The notes under the pieces: model-generated
Seen by the model: only the letters and a program-made list of their open reading frames with translations
Told to the model about the DNA's origin: nothing
The model's database searches: none
Source: an uncultured Oscillospiraceae bacterium
GTDB taxonomy: Bacteria; Bacillota_A; Clostridia; Oscillospirales; Oscillospiraceae
Assembly (NCBI GenBank): GCA_910579155.1
Contig: CAJTTS010000005.1
Span: 30,659 to 94,658 of the forward strand
Direction: 5' to 3'
DNA: 64,000 nucleotides
Shown here: positions 7,874-17,386 of the stretch, piece by piece
Layout: each line of letters opens with the position of its first letter
Numbering within the stretch: the first letter of the stretch is position 1
Position numbers and translations under genes: made by a program

Positions 7874-10800
7874 ATGAAGGCAAAGGGCAAAAACAAATCT
7901 ACGATTTTCCGCATCTTCCTGGTCCCGCTCATCGCCATCATGCTGGTGCAGAGCGCCATCACCATCGGCACGCTGGTGGTCCGGCGGACCGCCTCCACCC
8001 TGGGGGGGTATTCCAGCGGAATGATGAGCCGATTGGTGGAAAACCGGGGCGTGATCCTGCAAAACGACATGAACCAGCGCTGGGCCTCCGTACGGGAGCA
8101 GGAGGCCGTGATGGACCAGGTGCTGGAGCAATTTCTGGAGCGGGAGGGCGTAGAGCTGGCGGAGCTGCTGCGTTCCGACAACCTGAAAGACAGGCTGCTG
8201 GAGCTGCTGTTCCCCGAGTGCCTGGAGGTGGTGCAAAACAACTCCGCCACCGGGGTTTTCCTTGTGCTCACCGGGCAATCGCCGGGAGCGGCGGGGGAGT
8301 TCAGCGGGTTCTTCATCCGGGATTCCGACCCGGACACCAATCCGGTGAATGGGACCGACCTGCTGCTGGAACGGGGGAGCAAGCAACTGTCCCAGGCGTG
8401 GAACGTACCGTTGGACGCCGCGTGGACCACCCGGTTCCACATGGACGGACAGGGGCAGAACCGGGCTGACCGCTTCTTCTATGAACCCTGGCGGGCGGGG
8501 ACGGAGCACCCGGACGCGGACACCGCCGACCTGGGCTACTGGTCCCCGCCCTTTTCTCTGGAGAAGGAAATAGCGGGCGGTTACCGGATGATTACCTATT
8601 CCATCCCCCTGCGCTATCAGGGAAGGGTGTACGGTGTGCTGGGGGTGGAAATCTCCACCCGGACCATGCACGAGCACTTCCCTGTGGCGGAGCTGAACAA
8701 GGACCAGCGGTCGGGCTATATTCTGGCGGTGAAGCGGGGCGGCGGCAGCTATTTGTCCCTGGTGGGCCGGGGAATGCTGCACGACCTGGTCCTGTCCGGC
8801 CGGGATGCCTTTGTCCTGCGGGAGACGGCTTACGAGGGCCTGTCCCAGGTGGAGGATGTGCGGCTGGCCGGCCAAGGGGTGTATGCGGTGACATATCCTC
8901 TGAGGCTGTACGGCAACAACGCGCCCTATGAGGACACCGAGTGGGTGCTCATCGGCCTGAATACCGAGGAGGACCTGTTCGGCATGAGCCGGCAGCTCTA
9001 CGTGTGGATGCTTGCCGCCGTCTTGATTGGCATGGCGTTCAGCGTGGTCGGCATCTATTTCGCGGTGCGCCACCTGACCCGCCCGTTCCAGCGGCTGATG
9101 GAGTGCATCAGCGGGGGAGCGGCGGGGCTGCGGGACTTCAAGCCCTCCAACATCCTGGAGATCGACGCGCTGTACGAGGTGGTCCGGGACCTGACCGAGC
9201 GGCAAAAGGAGTCGGAAAACATCCTGCTGGAGGAGAAGGAGCGCTACCGGGTGGCGCTGGAGTCCTCCAAGGACGTCTTTTTCTCCTATGACTTGCGCAC
9301 CGAGATGCTGGATATCGTCAACCACCCCACCATGAGCGGCCGGTGGCCGTGCGCTATGGCGGAGTTTGGCTTGATTGTCCCCAAATACGTCTACGAGGCG
9401 GATCGGGAGCAGGTGATAGCGGCGCTGCGGTGGGACACCGACGAAGCGCACGCGGAATTCCGCGTGCGCTGGGCGGAAGAGATGGAATTTCACTGGGTGG
9501 CCCTGACGGGCAAGGCGCTGTACGACACCGACGGCGGCCGCTGGAAGCTGGTGGGCAGCGTCCGGGACATCCAGGAGCAGAAGGAGCGGGAGGAAGAGCA
9601 GCGGCGGAAAAATATGATGGACACCGTGACCGGCCTGTACGGCTTCAGCGCCGGGCTGGAGCGGATGCGGGAGTGCCGGAGGGCCCAGCCGGACGGGGTG
9701 ATGATCGACCTGTACCTGGATGGGCTGCGGGAGGCCGGCGAGAAGAACGGTATTATGTTCAGCGACATGGTACTGGAGGAGGTGGGCAGGCTGATCCGGG
9801 AACGGTGCGCGGCGCTGTCCCGTGAGACAGGAAACCGCGCGGAGGCCCTGCGGCTGAACCGGGACGAGCTGACGCTGTGGCTGGAGGGCGTAGCCGCTGG
9901 GCGTGGGTCGGCGTTTATCAAGGAGCTGCTGGCCACCAGCAACGGGGACGTCTGGGAGGAGGCCTTCCGGGTCCGGTTCCGGGCGGGCCTGGCTCTGGGA
10001 GACAGGGTCGGCGATACCGAGCAGGTGATCCGCATGGCCCGCCGGGCGCAGCTCCAGGCCTCCGTCGGGCAGCGGTATGCCTTTTACGAGGACGGGGAGG
10101 ACCGGACGGCGCTGCCCCCCGTTCAGGGCTGTGAGATACACACCTTGGATTACGGCGAGGATATGAGCCTGGCGTCTGTGGCCCTGAACCTGTTTGCCAA
10201 GGGCGCGGATTTCCCCGCCCAGATGATGCTGATGATCTGCAAAATCGGCCGGACCTACCGGGCCGAGGGGGTGCTGGTGTCCCTGCTGCGGGCGGACTTC
10301 AGCTCCAACTATCTGGAGTACCAATGGCGCCGGGACGGAGCGGCGCAAGCCGAGTGCGTCCGGAAGTACCGTGCGGAGCAGGAGCGGGAGTTCTACCACT
10401 GGTTGGGCGGGGAGGAGGTACGGTATTTCGACCGGGAGGACAGCGCCGGGGAAGCCGTCCAATGCTTCCTGAGCATCTCGCCGGGACAGCGGGGCGTGAT
10501 GATGCCCATGTACGATAGCGGAAGTTACATCGGCTGTATCTGCATTCTGGGTGTGGAGCGGGAGCCGCTGGAGCGTCCAGAGGCCCGCCAGGAACTGGCG
10601 GAGCTGGGCAGGGTGATCGAAAGCCAGTTGAATCAGCGGCGGCACGACATTGCCAGCCGCGCCAAGTCCGAATTCCTCTCCCGGATGAGCCATGAGATCC
10701 GCACGCCCATGAACGGAATCATCGGTATGACGGCCATCGCCCTCCAGCCGGGGCAGGGCCAGGAGCGGATGACGGATTGCCTGCAAAAAATCCAATCCTC

Positions 10801-11785
10801 TTCCGATTATCTGCTGGGACTGATCAACGACATCTTGGATATGTCCAAAATCGAGAGCGGTAAGATGAAGCTGGAGCCGGTGAACTTCGAGCTGGACGAA
10901 ATGCTGGACACCATCGGCGAGCTGATTGCCCCTCAGGCCCAGGCCAAGGGGGTGGCGTTCACCCGGAAGGCCCAATTGACCCACCGATGGTTCCGGGCGG
11001 ACCGGATGAGGATCAGCCAGGTGCTCATCAACCTGCTGGGCAACGCGGTGAAGTTCACGCCGGAGGGCGGGACGGTAGCCCTGACGGCGGAGGAGTCGGA
11101 GGGCGCGGACGGGAGGACGGTGGTGACCTTCGCGGTGAGCGACACCGGCGTCGGGATTGCCAAGGAGGACCAGGACCGAGTGTTCCGCTCCTTCGAGCAG
11201 GCCGGGAAAAACCCGGCCAAGCTCCAGGGCACCGGGCTGGGCCTGTCCATCAGCAGCCGCCTGGTGCAGATGATGGGCAGCAACATCCTGCTGGACAGCG
11301 AGCCGGGGCGGGGGAGCACCTTCCGCTTCGCCATCTCCCTGGAGGTCGGAGAGAGCGACCGGGTCCAGGCGGAGGAAGAGGAGCTTTCCTTCCGGGGCCG
11401 CCGGGCGCTGGTGGTGGAGGACAACGAGCTCAACGCCGAGATCGCCCGGTGCCTGCTGGAGGAGCGGGAGTTCCAAGTGGACTGCGTCTATGACGGGGCG
11501 CAGGCGGTGGAGCGGGTGAAAACCACTCCGGCGGATACCTATGACGTGATCCTGATGGACATCATGATGCCGGTAATGGACGGCCTGGAGGCCACCCGCG
11601 CCATCCGTGCCATGGACCGGGAGGACTGCCGCACCGTCCCCATCATTGCCATGTCCGCCAACGCCTTCGACGATGATTTGAAAAAGTCGGTGGAGTGCGG
11701 CATGGACGGCCACCTGGCCAAGCCGGTAGAGGTGGATAAACTGTTCCAGACGCTGAACGCGGTGATCCGGGACGGCAAAGCGTGA
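7874..11785 (+). CDS. Hybrid sensor histidine kinase with degenerate GGDEF and receiver domain
   Basis: A 1303-residue membrane sensor. A transmembrane helix at about 11-35, an extracellular sensing region of about 340 residues and a second helix at about 377-398 are followed by a HAMP-like stretch and a PAS-like domain (about 455-570). Next comes a degenerate GGDEF-type domain (DTVTGLYGFSAG start; signature reduced to NRDEL at 662-666), a GAF-like region, a HisKA domain with H940 in MSHEIRTPMNG, a HATPase domain (LINLLGNAVKFTPEGG, GTGLGLSIS) and a receiver domain with D1229 in ILMDIMMP. There is no output domain, so phosphate probably passes to another protein. The start at 7874 was chosen because an AAGAGAG sequence precedes it; 7847 is in frame but has no ribosome site and overlaps the lipoprotein. 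It is probably cotranscribed with that lipoprotein. Confidence 0.85.
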   Translation: MKAKGKNKSTIFRIFLVPLIAIMLVQSAITIGTLVVRRTASTLGGYSSGMMSRLVENRGVILQNDMNQRWASVREQEAVMDQVLEQFLEREGVELAELLRSDNLKDRLLELLFPECLEVVQNNSATGVFLVLTGQSPGAAGEFSGFFIRDSDPDTNPVNGTDLLLERGSKQLSQAWNVPLDAAWTTRFHMDGQGQNRADRFFYEPWRAGTEHPDADTADLGYWSPPFSLEKEIAGGYRMITYSIPLRYQGRVYGVLGVEISTRTMHEHFPVAELNKDQRSGYILAVKRGGGSYLSLVGRGMLHDLVLSGRDAFVLRETAYEGLSQVEDVRLAGQGVYAVTYPLRLYGNNAPYEDTEWVLIGLNTEEDLFGMSRQLYVWMLAAVLIGMAFSVVGIYFAVRHLTRPFQRLMECISGGAAGLRDFKPSNILEIDALYEVVRDLTERQKESENILLEEKERYRVALESSKDVFFSYDLRTEMLDIVNHPTMSGRWPCAMAEFGLIVPKYVYEADREQVIAALRWDTDEAHAEFRVRWAEEMEFHWVALTGKALYDTDGGRWKLVGSVRDIQEQKEREEEQRRKNMMDTVTGLYGFSAGLERMRECRRAQPDGVMIDLYLDGLREAGEKNGIMFSDMVLEEVGRLIRERCAALSRETGNRAEALRLNRDELTLWLEGVAAGRGSAFIKELLATSNGDVWEEAFRVRFRAGLALGDRVGDTEQVIRMARRAQLQASVGQRYAFYEDGEDRTALPPVQGCEIHTLDYGEDMSLASVALNLFAKGADFPAQMMLMICKIGRTYRAEGVLVSLLRADFSSNYLEYQWRRDGAAQAECVRKYRAEQEREFYHWLGGEEVRYFDREDSAGEAVQCFLSISPGQRGVMMPMYDSGSYIGCICILGVEREPLERPEARQELAELGRVIESQLNQRRHDIASRAKSEFLSRMSHEIRTPMNGIIGMTAIALQPGQGQERMTDCLQKIQSSSDYLLGLINDILDMSKIESGKMKLEPVNFELDEMLDTIGELIAPQAQAKGVAFTRKAQLTHRWFRADRMRISQVLINLLGNAVKFTPEGGTVALTAEESEGADGRTVVTFAVSDTGVGIAKEDQDRVFRSFEQAGKNPAKLQGTGLGLSISSRLVQMMGSNILLDSEPGRGSTFRFAISLEVGESDRVQAEEEELSFRGRRALVVEDNELNAEIARCLLEEREFQVDCVYDGAQAVERVKTTPADTYDVILMDIMMPVMDGLEATRAIRAMDREDCRTVPIIAMSANAFDDDLKKSVECGMDGHLAKPVEVDKLFQTLNAVIRDGKA

Positions 11786-11806
11786 CCTTTTGTTGACCGA
11801 AAAGAG

Positions 11807-11866
11807 AAAAGACCTGGCCCGACTGCTCTACGCGTGGTAAATTCAGCACGACGGCCGGGTCTTTTT
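11807..11866 (+). terminator. Probable terminator after the histidine kinase
   Basis: AAAGACCTGGCC (from 11808) can pair with GGCCGGGTCTTT (from 11853), with one G-T or mismatch position, across a 33-base loop. A run of T follows. The long loop makes this less certain than the other terminators. Confidence 0.5.
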
Positions 11867-11902
11867 GTGTCCGGGCCGTCACTCAGGTAAGGAGCGAGCA
11901 AT

Positions 11903-13336
11903 ATGTCAAGCAAGCCAAAAAAGACCTACGGCGCCATGAGCGCCGCCCGGTTCTGGACCGTGGTGTGGGGAATGGGTGTGGCGGGCCAGTTGTGCTGGAA
12001 CATGGAAAACCAGTGGTTCAACACCTTTGTCTATGCCAAGATCGCCGGGGACGTGAGCATTGTCACCTGCATGGTCATCGTCAGCGCCCTGGTAACCACG
12101 GTGTCCACCTTTGTGTTCGGCACCCTGTCCGACCGCACGGGGAAGCGGAAGCGGTATGTCTCCATCGGCTATATCATCTGGGGGGTTACCACCATCATCT
12201 TCGGGCTGACGGAATACGTGCGCGCCTCGCTGCCCATGCTGTCGGTGGCGTTTCTGGGCTTCCTGGTGGTGTTCGCCGACGCGGTGATGAGCTTTTTCGG
12301 CTCTATGGGCTGCGATTGTGGCTATAACGTCTGGCTTAACGACCACACCGACGACACCAACAAAGGCCAGGTGGGGGCGGCTTTGGCGGCTATGCCCATC
12401 TTCGGTACGGTGGTGGGCACAGTAGTGGGTGGGATGCTGGTCAATGCGGGCAACCCCACTGTGGGCACGGCGCAGTACGACCCGGCGTTGGACAACTATC
12501 AGTTATTGTTCTGGGGTATGGGCCTGTTTGTTATCGCTATGGGGGCCGTCTCCCTGTTTCTCATGAAGGACTATCCCGGCGTCAGGCCCGCACGGGAGGG
12601 AACCTTCCGGCAACAGCTCACCTCCGTGTTCCGCTTCTCCAGCCTCAAGGGGAACCGGCAGAACAAGGAGATGCTGCTGGCCTGCCTGGTGAGCTGCATG
12701 TTCTTCATCCCCTTCAACTTCTACTTTGTCCATATGGGCAATTGGATGATCTATGACATCGGCTTCACCGCCGGGGATATGGGGCTGGTGGAGGGGGTGG
12801 CCCTGCTGTTCGCCGTGCTGGTAACTATCCCGTTTATCAGGCTCATCAACAACGATAAGTTGCCTGTGGTCACCTGCGTAGCCATCGTATCCAACGCTGC
12901 GGGGCTGCTGCTCACCTACGCTCTTATCAAGGACAACACCTGTGTGGATACCGCCCGGCTGTTCGCGGTGAAGAACTTGCCCCTGTTCCTGTGCGTGTTC
13001 CTCATCGGCACCGGGTATGTGCTCATCATGCAGACCGGGATGATCTGGGTGCGCGGGCTGTTTCCCGAGGAGAGCCGGGGCCAGTTGGAGGGCGTCCGGG
13101 TGCTGTTTTTCACGCTGATCCCCATGTTCGTGGGCACTTTGATCGGCAACGCCATCATCAAGGGTACCCCACAGGACCAGGTGCTGTCGGACGTGTACGG
13201 CAATCCCATCGATGTGCCCCAGGAGAACCTGTTTTTGTACGCGGGGCTGATGGTGCTGCTCACCTTTATTCCCCTGTTCTTCGCCTGGCGGGAGTACGAC
13301 CGGAGGGTCAAGGCCAAGCGGGCCGGGGAGGGCTGA
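11903..13336 (+). CDS. MFS transporter (GPH/MelB-like), substrate unknown
   Basis: A 477-residue, 12-helix major facilitator protein. It has the amphipathic loop FGTLSDRTGKRKRYVS after the second helix and a central loop near residue 225. The fold and spacing are closest to the GPH sugar/cation symporters. It starts at an ATG preceded by AAGGAGCGAG. The next gene, a DUF2804 protein, begins 3 bases after the stop, so the two are almost certainly translated together and may act on the same compound, possibly a lipid or glycoside. The substrate cannot be deduced from sequence. Confidence 0.8.
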   Translation: MSSKPKKTYGAMSAARFWTVVWGMGVAGQLCWNMENQWFNTFVYAKIAGDVSIVTCMVIVSALVTTVSTFVFGTLSDRTGKRKRYVSIGYIIWGVTTIIFGLTEYVRASLPMLSVAFLGFLVVFADAVMSFFGSMGCDCGYNVWLNDHTDDTNKGQVGAALAAMPIFGTVVGTVVGGMLVNAGNPTVGTAQYDPALDNYQLLFWGMGLFVIAMGAVSLFLMKDYPGVRPAREGTFRQQLTSVFRFSSLKGNRQNKEMLLACLVSCMFFIPFNFYFVHMGNWMIYDIGFTAGDMGLVEGVALLFAVLVTIPFIRLINNDKLPVVTCVAIVSNAAGLLLTYALIKDNTCVDTARLFAVKNLPLFLCVFLIGTGYVLIMQTGMIWVRGLFPEESRGQLEGVRVLFFTLIPMFVGTLIGNAIIKGTPQDQVLSDVYGNPIDVPQENLFLYAGLMVLLTFIPLFFAWREYDRRVKAKRAGEG

Positions 13337-13339
13337 GCC

Positions 13340-14362
13340 ATGCAGCGGGAGATCACAAAAAAGACGCTTCTGCTGGACAAGCGGGGGAAGGTTGCCCGGC
13401 CGGGCTGGGCCCGGCGGATGTACTATATATACAACCGGGAGCGGGCCCGGAGAAACCCGGTCAATTTGAAGGAGTGGAATTTCTACCAGCTCATCAAGGA
13501 CCGCATGGTGGTGCAGCTCACCATCGGCCACGTGTCCTACGTCTGCAACGCCGCCGTCACGGTACTGGACCTGGATACCGGGGAGCGGCTGTTGAGCTGG
13601 AGCAGCTTGCGGCCGTTCCGGCTACCCGCCCTGGACCGGGACCCGGAGCGGCCCGGCGTTGTGGAGTACCGGGACGGGGGTTATGTGCTGCGTTTTGAGG
13701 TGGCGGAAGGAAAGCGTTTGCTGGATTTCGGTCCGGAGGCGGGGCCGGGGGAGTACGTGGTGGATGGGTCGAGCATCCATCTGGAGCTGGAAAACGACCC
13801 GGACAACGAAAAAATGGTCATCGCCACCCCCTTTGAGGAAGGTTCTCACAAATTTTACCTCAACTACAAGGAGAATTTCTACCGGGTCACCGGTTCGGTA
13901 TACCTGGCCGGGCGCGAGGACCTGTCCTGGGACGGCGCATCCGGCGTGCTGGACTGGGGCCGGGGCATCTGGCCCTACCGCCACGAGTGGTGGTGGGGGA
14001 ACCTGTCCGCCCAGGTGGACGGCGCGGATTTCGGCTTCAACATCGGCTGGGGGTTTGGCGATCTCAGCCACGCCACGGAGAACGTGTATTTCTACAAGCG
14101 GAAAGCCTATAAGTTGGGCGTCCTTCAGGTGGAGCGGGAGGGTGGCTATATGGAGCCTTGGCGTCTGAGGGACGTCGGGGGGAAACTGGAGCTCCGTTTC
14201 CGGCCGGTCCACGATAATTACACGGAGAATAAATTGCTGATGGTAAACACCCACTGTAATCAGGTGTTTGGCCTGTTCGATGGCTGGGCGGAGACGGAGG
14301 AGGGGCGGGTGGAGTTCCACGACTTGCTGGCCTTCATCGAGCACGCGGTAAACCGATGGTAG
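13340..14362 (+). CDS. DUF2804 family protein
   Basis: A 340-residue soluble protein of the DUF2804 family, rich in Trp and acidic residues. Characteristic segments are GVLDWGRGIWPYRHEWWWG around residue 205 and FNIGWGFGDLSHATEN around 235; these resemble the two-half beta-sandwich lipocalin-like folds of hydroxyneurosporene-synthase-type proteins. No enzyme activity is established for the family. It sits 3 bases after an MFS gene with its own GGGAGGG site, so a joint function with that transporter is the best clue available. Confidence 0.8.
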   Translation: MQREITKKTLLLDKRGKVARPGWARRMYYIYNRERARRNPVNLKEWNFYQLIKDRMVVQLTIGHVSYVCNAAVTVLDLDTGERLLSWSSLRPFRLPALDRDPERPGVVEYRDGGYVLRFEVAEGKRLLDFGPEAGPGEYVVDGSSIHLELENDPDNEKMVIATPFEEGSHKFYLNYKENFYRVTGSVYLAGREDLSWDGASGVLDWGRGIWPYRHEWWWGNLSAQVDGADFGFNIGWGFGDLSHATENVYFYKRKAYKLGVLQVEREGGYMEPWRLRDVGGKLELRFRPVHDNYTENKLLMVNTHCNQVFGLFDGWAETEEGRVEFHDLLAFIEHAVNRW

Positions 14363-14371
14363 GCTGGCGTT

Positions 14372-14404
14372 GCGGCGGGAGCGAATTACTCCCGCCGTTT
14401 TTTT
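14372..14404 (+). terminator. Intrinsic terminator after DUF2804 gene
   Basis: A 9-bp stem (CGGCGGGAG with CTCCCGCCG) and 7-base loop is followed by seven T, 10 bases beyond the stop codon. Confidence 0.85.
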
Positions 14405-14416
14405 GCCCAAAGGGGC

Positions 14417-14445
14417 TTCCCTTTTGCCTGACTTTATGGTATGAT
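14417..14445 (+). promoter_or_regulatory. Possible tldD promoter
   Basis: A weak -35 (TTCCCT), a 17-base spacer and TATGAT with an upstream TGG (extended -10) at 14440-14445, about 80 bases before the tldD start. Confidence 0.35.
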
Positions 14446-14524
14446 ATCCCAGCAAGTCAGTATGAAACCAACTTCGGGGAAAAGCGGTGCTTTTTCGCGA
14501 CAAAGCACGAAAGGAGACCGATTT

Positions 14525-15934
14525 ATGTTTTCAACCATTGACCGGGTCAAGCCCGGCCTGAAAAAGCTGGTCGCCGCCCTGCGGGAGACGTACCCCTACG
14601 CCTCTGTGCTGGCGGTGGCGGACGACAGCCGAACCTGGCAGATCCGCCGGACGGGCATTGCCATCGCCGCCAACCACGACGGCGGCGCCGGGTTCGTGGT
14701 CCGGGTGTTCGACGGCGTCGGCTGTGCCGAGTACTCCTTCAACGAGTTCTCGGAGGAGCGGATTCCCGACCTGTGCGCGGTGATGGCCCGGCGCCTGGCG
14801 GAGCAAAATGCCGCTCTGGAGGGCGTCGCCCCCCTGCCTACCCCCATCCCGGCGGATGAGCCCGCGACGCTGAAAAAGGTGACGAACTGGAAGGTCCACC
14901 CCCGGGAGCTGGGGGACGAGGCCATCGTCAACAAGATCACCGCCATCCGGGAGAAGGCCCTGGCGGTGGACGAGCGGGTGCTGGACGCCACGGCCGCGGT
15001 GAGCTACCGGGCGTACCGCAAGCTGTTCCTGTCCGAGCGCCGGGACCTGGACCAAACGGTGATGTGGACCAACGCCGCCGTGATGGTGATGGCCGCCCGG
15101 GGGCAGGAGATCAAGATGGCCTACCGCCCCTTCTCGGTGCTGGGCGGCGCGGAGCTGCTGGACGAGATGGAGGTTGGTGTGGAGCAGGTGGCACGGGACG
15201 CCCTGGCGCTGCTGGAAAGCCGGCCCATTCTCCCCGGCGAGTACGACTGCGTCTGTTCCCCGGAGACCACCGGCATGATCGTCCACGAGGCTTTTGGCCA
15301 CGGCGTGGAGATGGACATGTTCGTCAAGGACCGGGCCCAGGCCCGGGAGTTCATCGGCCAGTACGTGGCCAGCCCCCTGGTGACCATGCACGACGGCAGC
15401 GCGGTGGACGAGGCCGCCACCGCATTCTTTGACGACGAGGGCACCCTCACCGGGGACACCGTCATCATCGACAAGGGCATTTTAAAAACGGGCATGTGCG
15501 ACGCGCTGTCCGCTGCCCGCCTTGGGGTGGCCCCTACCGGAAACGGCCGGAGGGAGAGCTACGAGCGCAAGGCGTACACCCGCATGACCAACACCTACTT
15601 CCAGGGTGGTGATGCCACGCCGGAGGAGATGATTGCCTCCATTGAGGACGGCTTCCTGCTGGAGTGCCCGTCCAGCGGCATGGAGGACCCAAAAAACTGG
15701 GGCATCCAGTGCATGGTGACCACGGCCAAGGAGATCAAGAACGGCAAGCTGACGGGGAAAATTTACTCCCCCATTGTGCTCACCGGCTACGTGCCCGACC
15801 TGCTCAAGTCTGTGACCATGATGAGTAAAACGCCGGTGCTGTCCGGCAGCGGCTACTGTGGCAAGGGGTACAAGGAGTGGGTCAAGGTGTCCGACGGCGG
15901 CCCGTATATGAAGGCCCGCATTCGATTGGGCTAG
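14525..15934 (+). CDS. tldD: Metalloprotease TldD
   Basis: A 469-residue member of the TldD/PmbA (peptidase U62) family. The zinc motif HEAFGH (H254, E255, H258) marks it as the catalytic TldD subunit. In characterised systems TldD and TldE form a cytoplasmic heterodimer that threads and cuts unfolded or ribosomally made modified peptides, and degrades the CcdA antitoxin. The C-terminal GYCGKGYKEWVKVSDGGP block is typical. The ATG at 14525 follows AAAGGAGACC; longer upstream reading lacks a ribosome site. The partner tldE follows 106 bp downstream. Confidence 0.9.
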   Translation: MFSTIDRVKPGLKKLVAALRETYPYASVLAVADDSRTWQIRRTGIAIAANHDGGAGFVVRVFDGVGCAEYSFNEFSEERIPDLCAVMARRLAEQNAALEGVAPLPTPIPADEPATLKKVTNWKVHPRELGDEAIVNKITAIREKALAVDERVLDATAAVSYRAYRKLFLSERRDLDQTVMWTNAAVMVMAARGQEIKMAYRPFSVLGGAELLDEMEVGVEQVARDALALLESRPILPGEYDCVCSPETTGMIVHEAFGHGVEMDMFVKDRAQAREFIGQYVASPLVTMHDGSAVDEAATAFFDDEGTLTGDTVIIDKGILKTGMCDALSAARLGVAPTGNGRRESYERKAYTRMTNTYFQGGDATPEEMIASIEDGFLLECPSSGMEDPKNWGIQCMVTTAKEIKNGKLTGKIYSPIVLTGYVPDLLKSVTMMSKTPVLSGSGYCGKGYKEWVKVSDGGPYMKARIRLG

Positions 15935-15947
15935 TAGCGCGACGATA

Positions 15948-15996
15948 GACACGCAGGGGAGCTTGGAGCGGAGTGAAAGCGACCCGGCCGCGTGTC
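15948..15996 (+). repeat. Short inverted repeat in the tldD-tldE gap
   Basis: GACACGC (15948-15954) is the reverse complement of GCGTGTC (15990-15996). The enclosed DNA contains CTTGGAGCGGAGTGAA, which recurs with one change on the minus strand near 33402-33418. Its role is unknown. Confidence 0.4.
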
Positions 15997-16040
15997 CAAT
16001 CGGAGCGTGGTCATGTTGACAAATAAGGAAGTGTGTAAAA

Positions 16041-17324
16041 ATGATCGAACGCATTAAGAGCGCCCTGGCCCGCTGCGGCATCGCCATGTGGCGCATCAAC
16101 GAGAACGTGGAGGAGACGGCGGAGCTGTTTTTCGTGAAGAAGCAGCTTGACACGCGGCGGAGCAAGGACGTGCGCAAGTACGAGGTGACCGTTTACCGGG
16201 ACGTGGAGAGCCCCGAGGGGGGAAAGTCTGCCCGGGGCTTCACCTCGGCGCAGCTCATCGCCTCCATGGACGACGAGCAGTTGGACCGGGAGCTGAAGAG
16301 CGCGTATTACGCCGCCCGGTTCGCCGCCAACCCCTACTTCGACCTGCCTGATCCGGTGCAAGCCCCCCCGGTGAAGAAGGCCGGGGAGCTGGCCGAGGCC
16401 CCCCTGGCCCAGAGCGCCGGGAAGATGGCCAAGGCCCTCTTCGCCTCCGACGTCCACGAGGATGCTTTTGTCAACTCCGCCGAGCTGTTTGTCAGCCGTA
16501 GCGCCAACCGCATCATCTCCTCGGAGGGGACGGACGTGTCCTATACCGACGCCAGTGTAAAGGGCGAGTTCGTGGTGCAGTGCAAAGAGCCCGAGGACGT
16601 GGAGATGCACAACATCTATGAGTACGACGCTTTGGACACGGAGGCCCTGGCCGCCAAGGTGGCGGAGGCGCTGACCTTCGTCCGGGACCGGGCCCGCGCC
16701 CAAAGGGTGCTGAAAAGCGGCAAATACGACCTGGTGCTCAGCGGGAACGCCGTGGCGGAGGTGTTGTCCTACTATAAGTCGCGGTCCGCGGCCAGCACGG
16801 TGTATGCCAAGTACTCCACCTGGAAGCAGGGGGAGGAGGTGCAGGGGGAGGCCCAGGGCGAGCGGCTGTCCCTCACCCTCCGGGCCACCGACCCCTACAG
16901 CGTGGAGGGCGTCCCCATGGCCGACCTGCCCCTGCTGGAGGGCGGAGCGCTTCTGGCGTACCACGGCCCCAATCGCTTTTGCCGCTACCTGGGGGTGAAG
17001 CCCACCGGGATTTACGAGAAGCTGTCCTGCGCCAACGGCAGCCTGTCCTTCGAGGAGCTGAAAAAGGGGCCGTGCCTGTGGGCGGTGACCTTCTCCGACT
17101 TCCAGATGGACGCCATGAGCGGTCATTTCGGCGGCGAGATCCGCCTGGCCTACCTCATCGAGGACGGCAAGGCCACCCCCGTCACCGGCGGCTCGGTGAA
17201 CGGCAGTATCCTGGAGGCCCAGAAGGACCTGGTCTTCTCCACCGAGCGGTATCTCACTGCCAAGTACGACGGCCCTTACGCCGTGCGGATGAAGAACGTT
17301 TCCGTCGCCGGGGCGGGGGAATAA
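16041..17324 (+). CDS. tldE: TldE/PmbA-family partner subunit
   Basis: A 427-residue TldD/PmbA-family protein lacking the HExxxH zinc motif, as expected for the non-catalytic TldE (PmbA) subunit that pairs with TldD. Conserved features include FVNSAELFVSRSANRIISSEGTDVSY in the N-terminal half and the C-terminal GGEIRLAYLIEDGKATPVTGGSV strand block (each cited only in part: SANRIISSEGTDVSY and LAYLIEDGKATPVTGGS). The gene lies directly after tldD on the same strand. The ATG is preceded by AAGGAAGTG. Confidence 0.85.
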   Translation: MIERIKSALARCGIAMWRINENVEETAELFFVKKQLDTRRSKDVRKYEVTVYRDVESPEGGKSARGFTSAQLIASMDDEQLDRELKSAYYAARFAANPYFDLPDPVQAPPVKKAGELAEAPLAQSAGKMAKALFASDVHEDAFVNSAELFVSRSANRIISSEGTDVSYTDASVKGEFVVQCKEPEDVEMHNIYEYDALDTEALAAKVAEALTFVRDRARAQRVLKSGKYDLVLSGNAVAEVLSYYKSRSAASTVYAKYSTWKQGEEVQGEAQGERLSLTLRATDPYSVEGVPMADLPLLEGGALLAYHGPNRFCRYLGVKPTGIYEKLSCANGSLSFEELKKGPCLWAVTFSDFQMDAMSGHFGGEIRLAYLIEDGKATPVTGGSVNGSILEAQKDLVFSTERYLTAKYDGPYAVRMKNVSVAGAGE

Positions 17325-17333
17325 TACGACAAA

Positions 17334-17370
17334 AACAGCGTACCGCGCCGTTCAAGCGCGGTACGCTGTT
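17334..17370. terminator. Bidirectional terminator between tldE and ktrA
   Basis: A 15-bp perfect stem (AACAGCGTACCGCGC with its complement) and a 7-base loop. CCTTTCC follows on plus, and TTTTTGTCG follows on minus, so it can end both convergent transcripts. Confidence 0.85.
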
Positions 17371-17386
17371 CCTTTCCGGCAATCAA

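Noticed and set aside
7565..11713. Very long open frame on the minus strand (about 1380 codons)
   Set aside because: It is exactly antisense to the binding-protein and kinase genes, has the His/Gln/Pro-rich composition of a GC-rich shadow frame, and no ribosome site.
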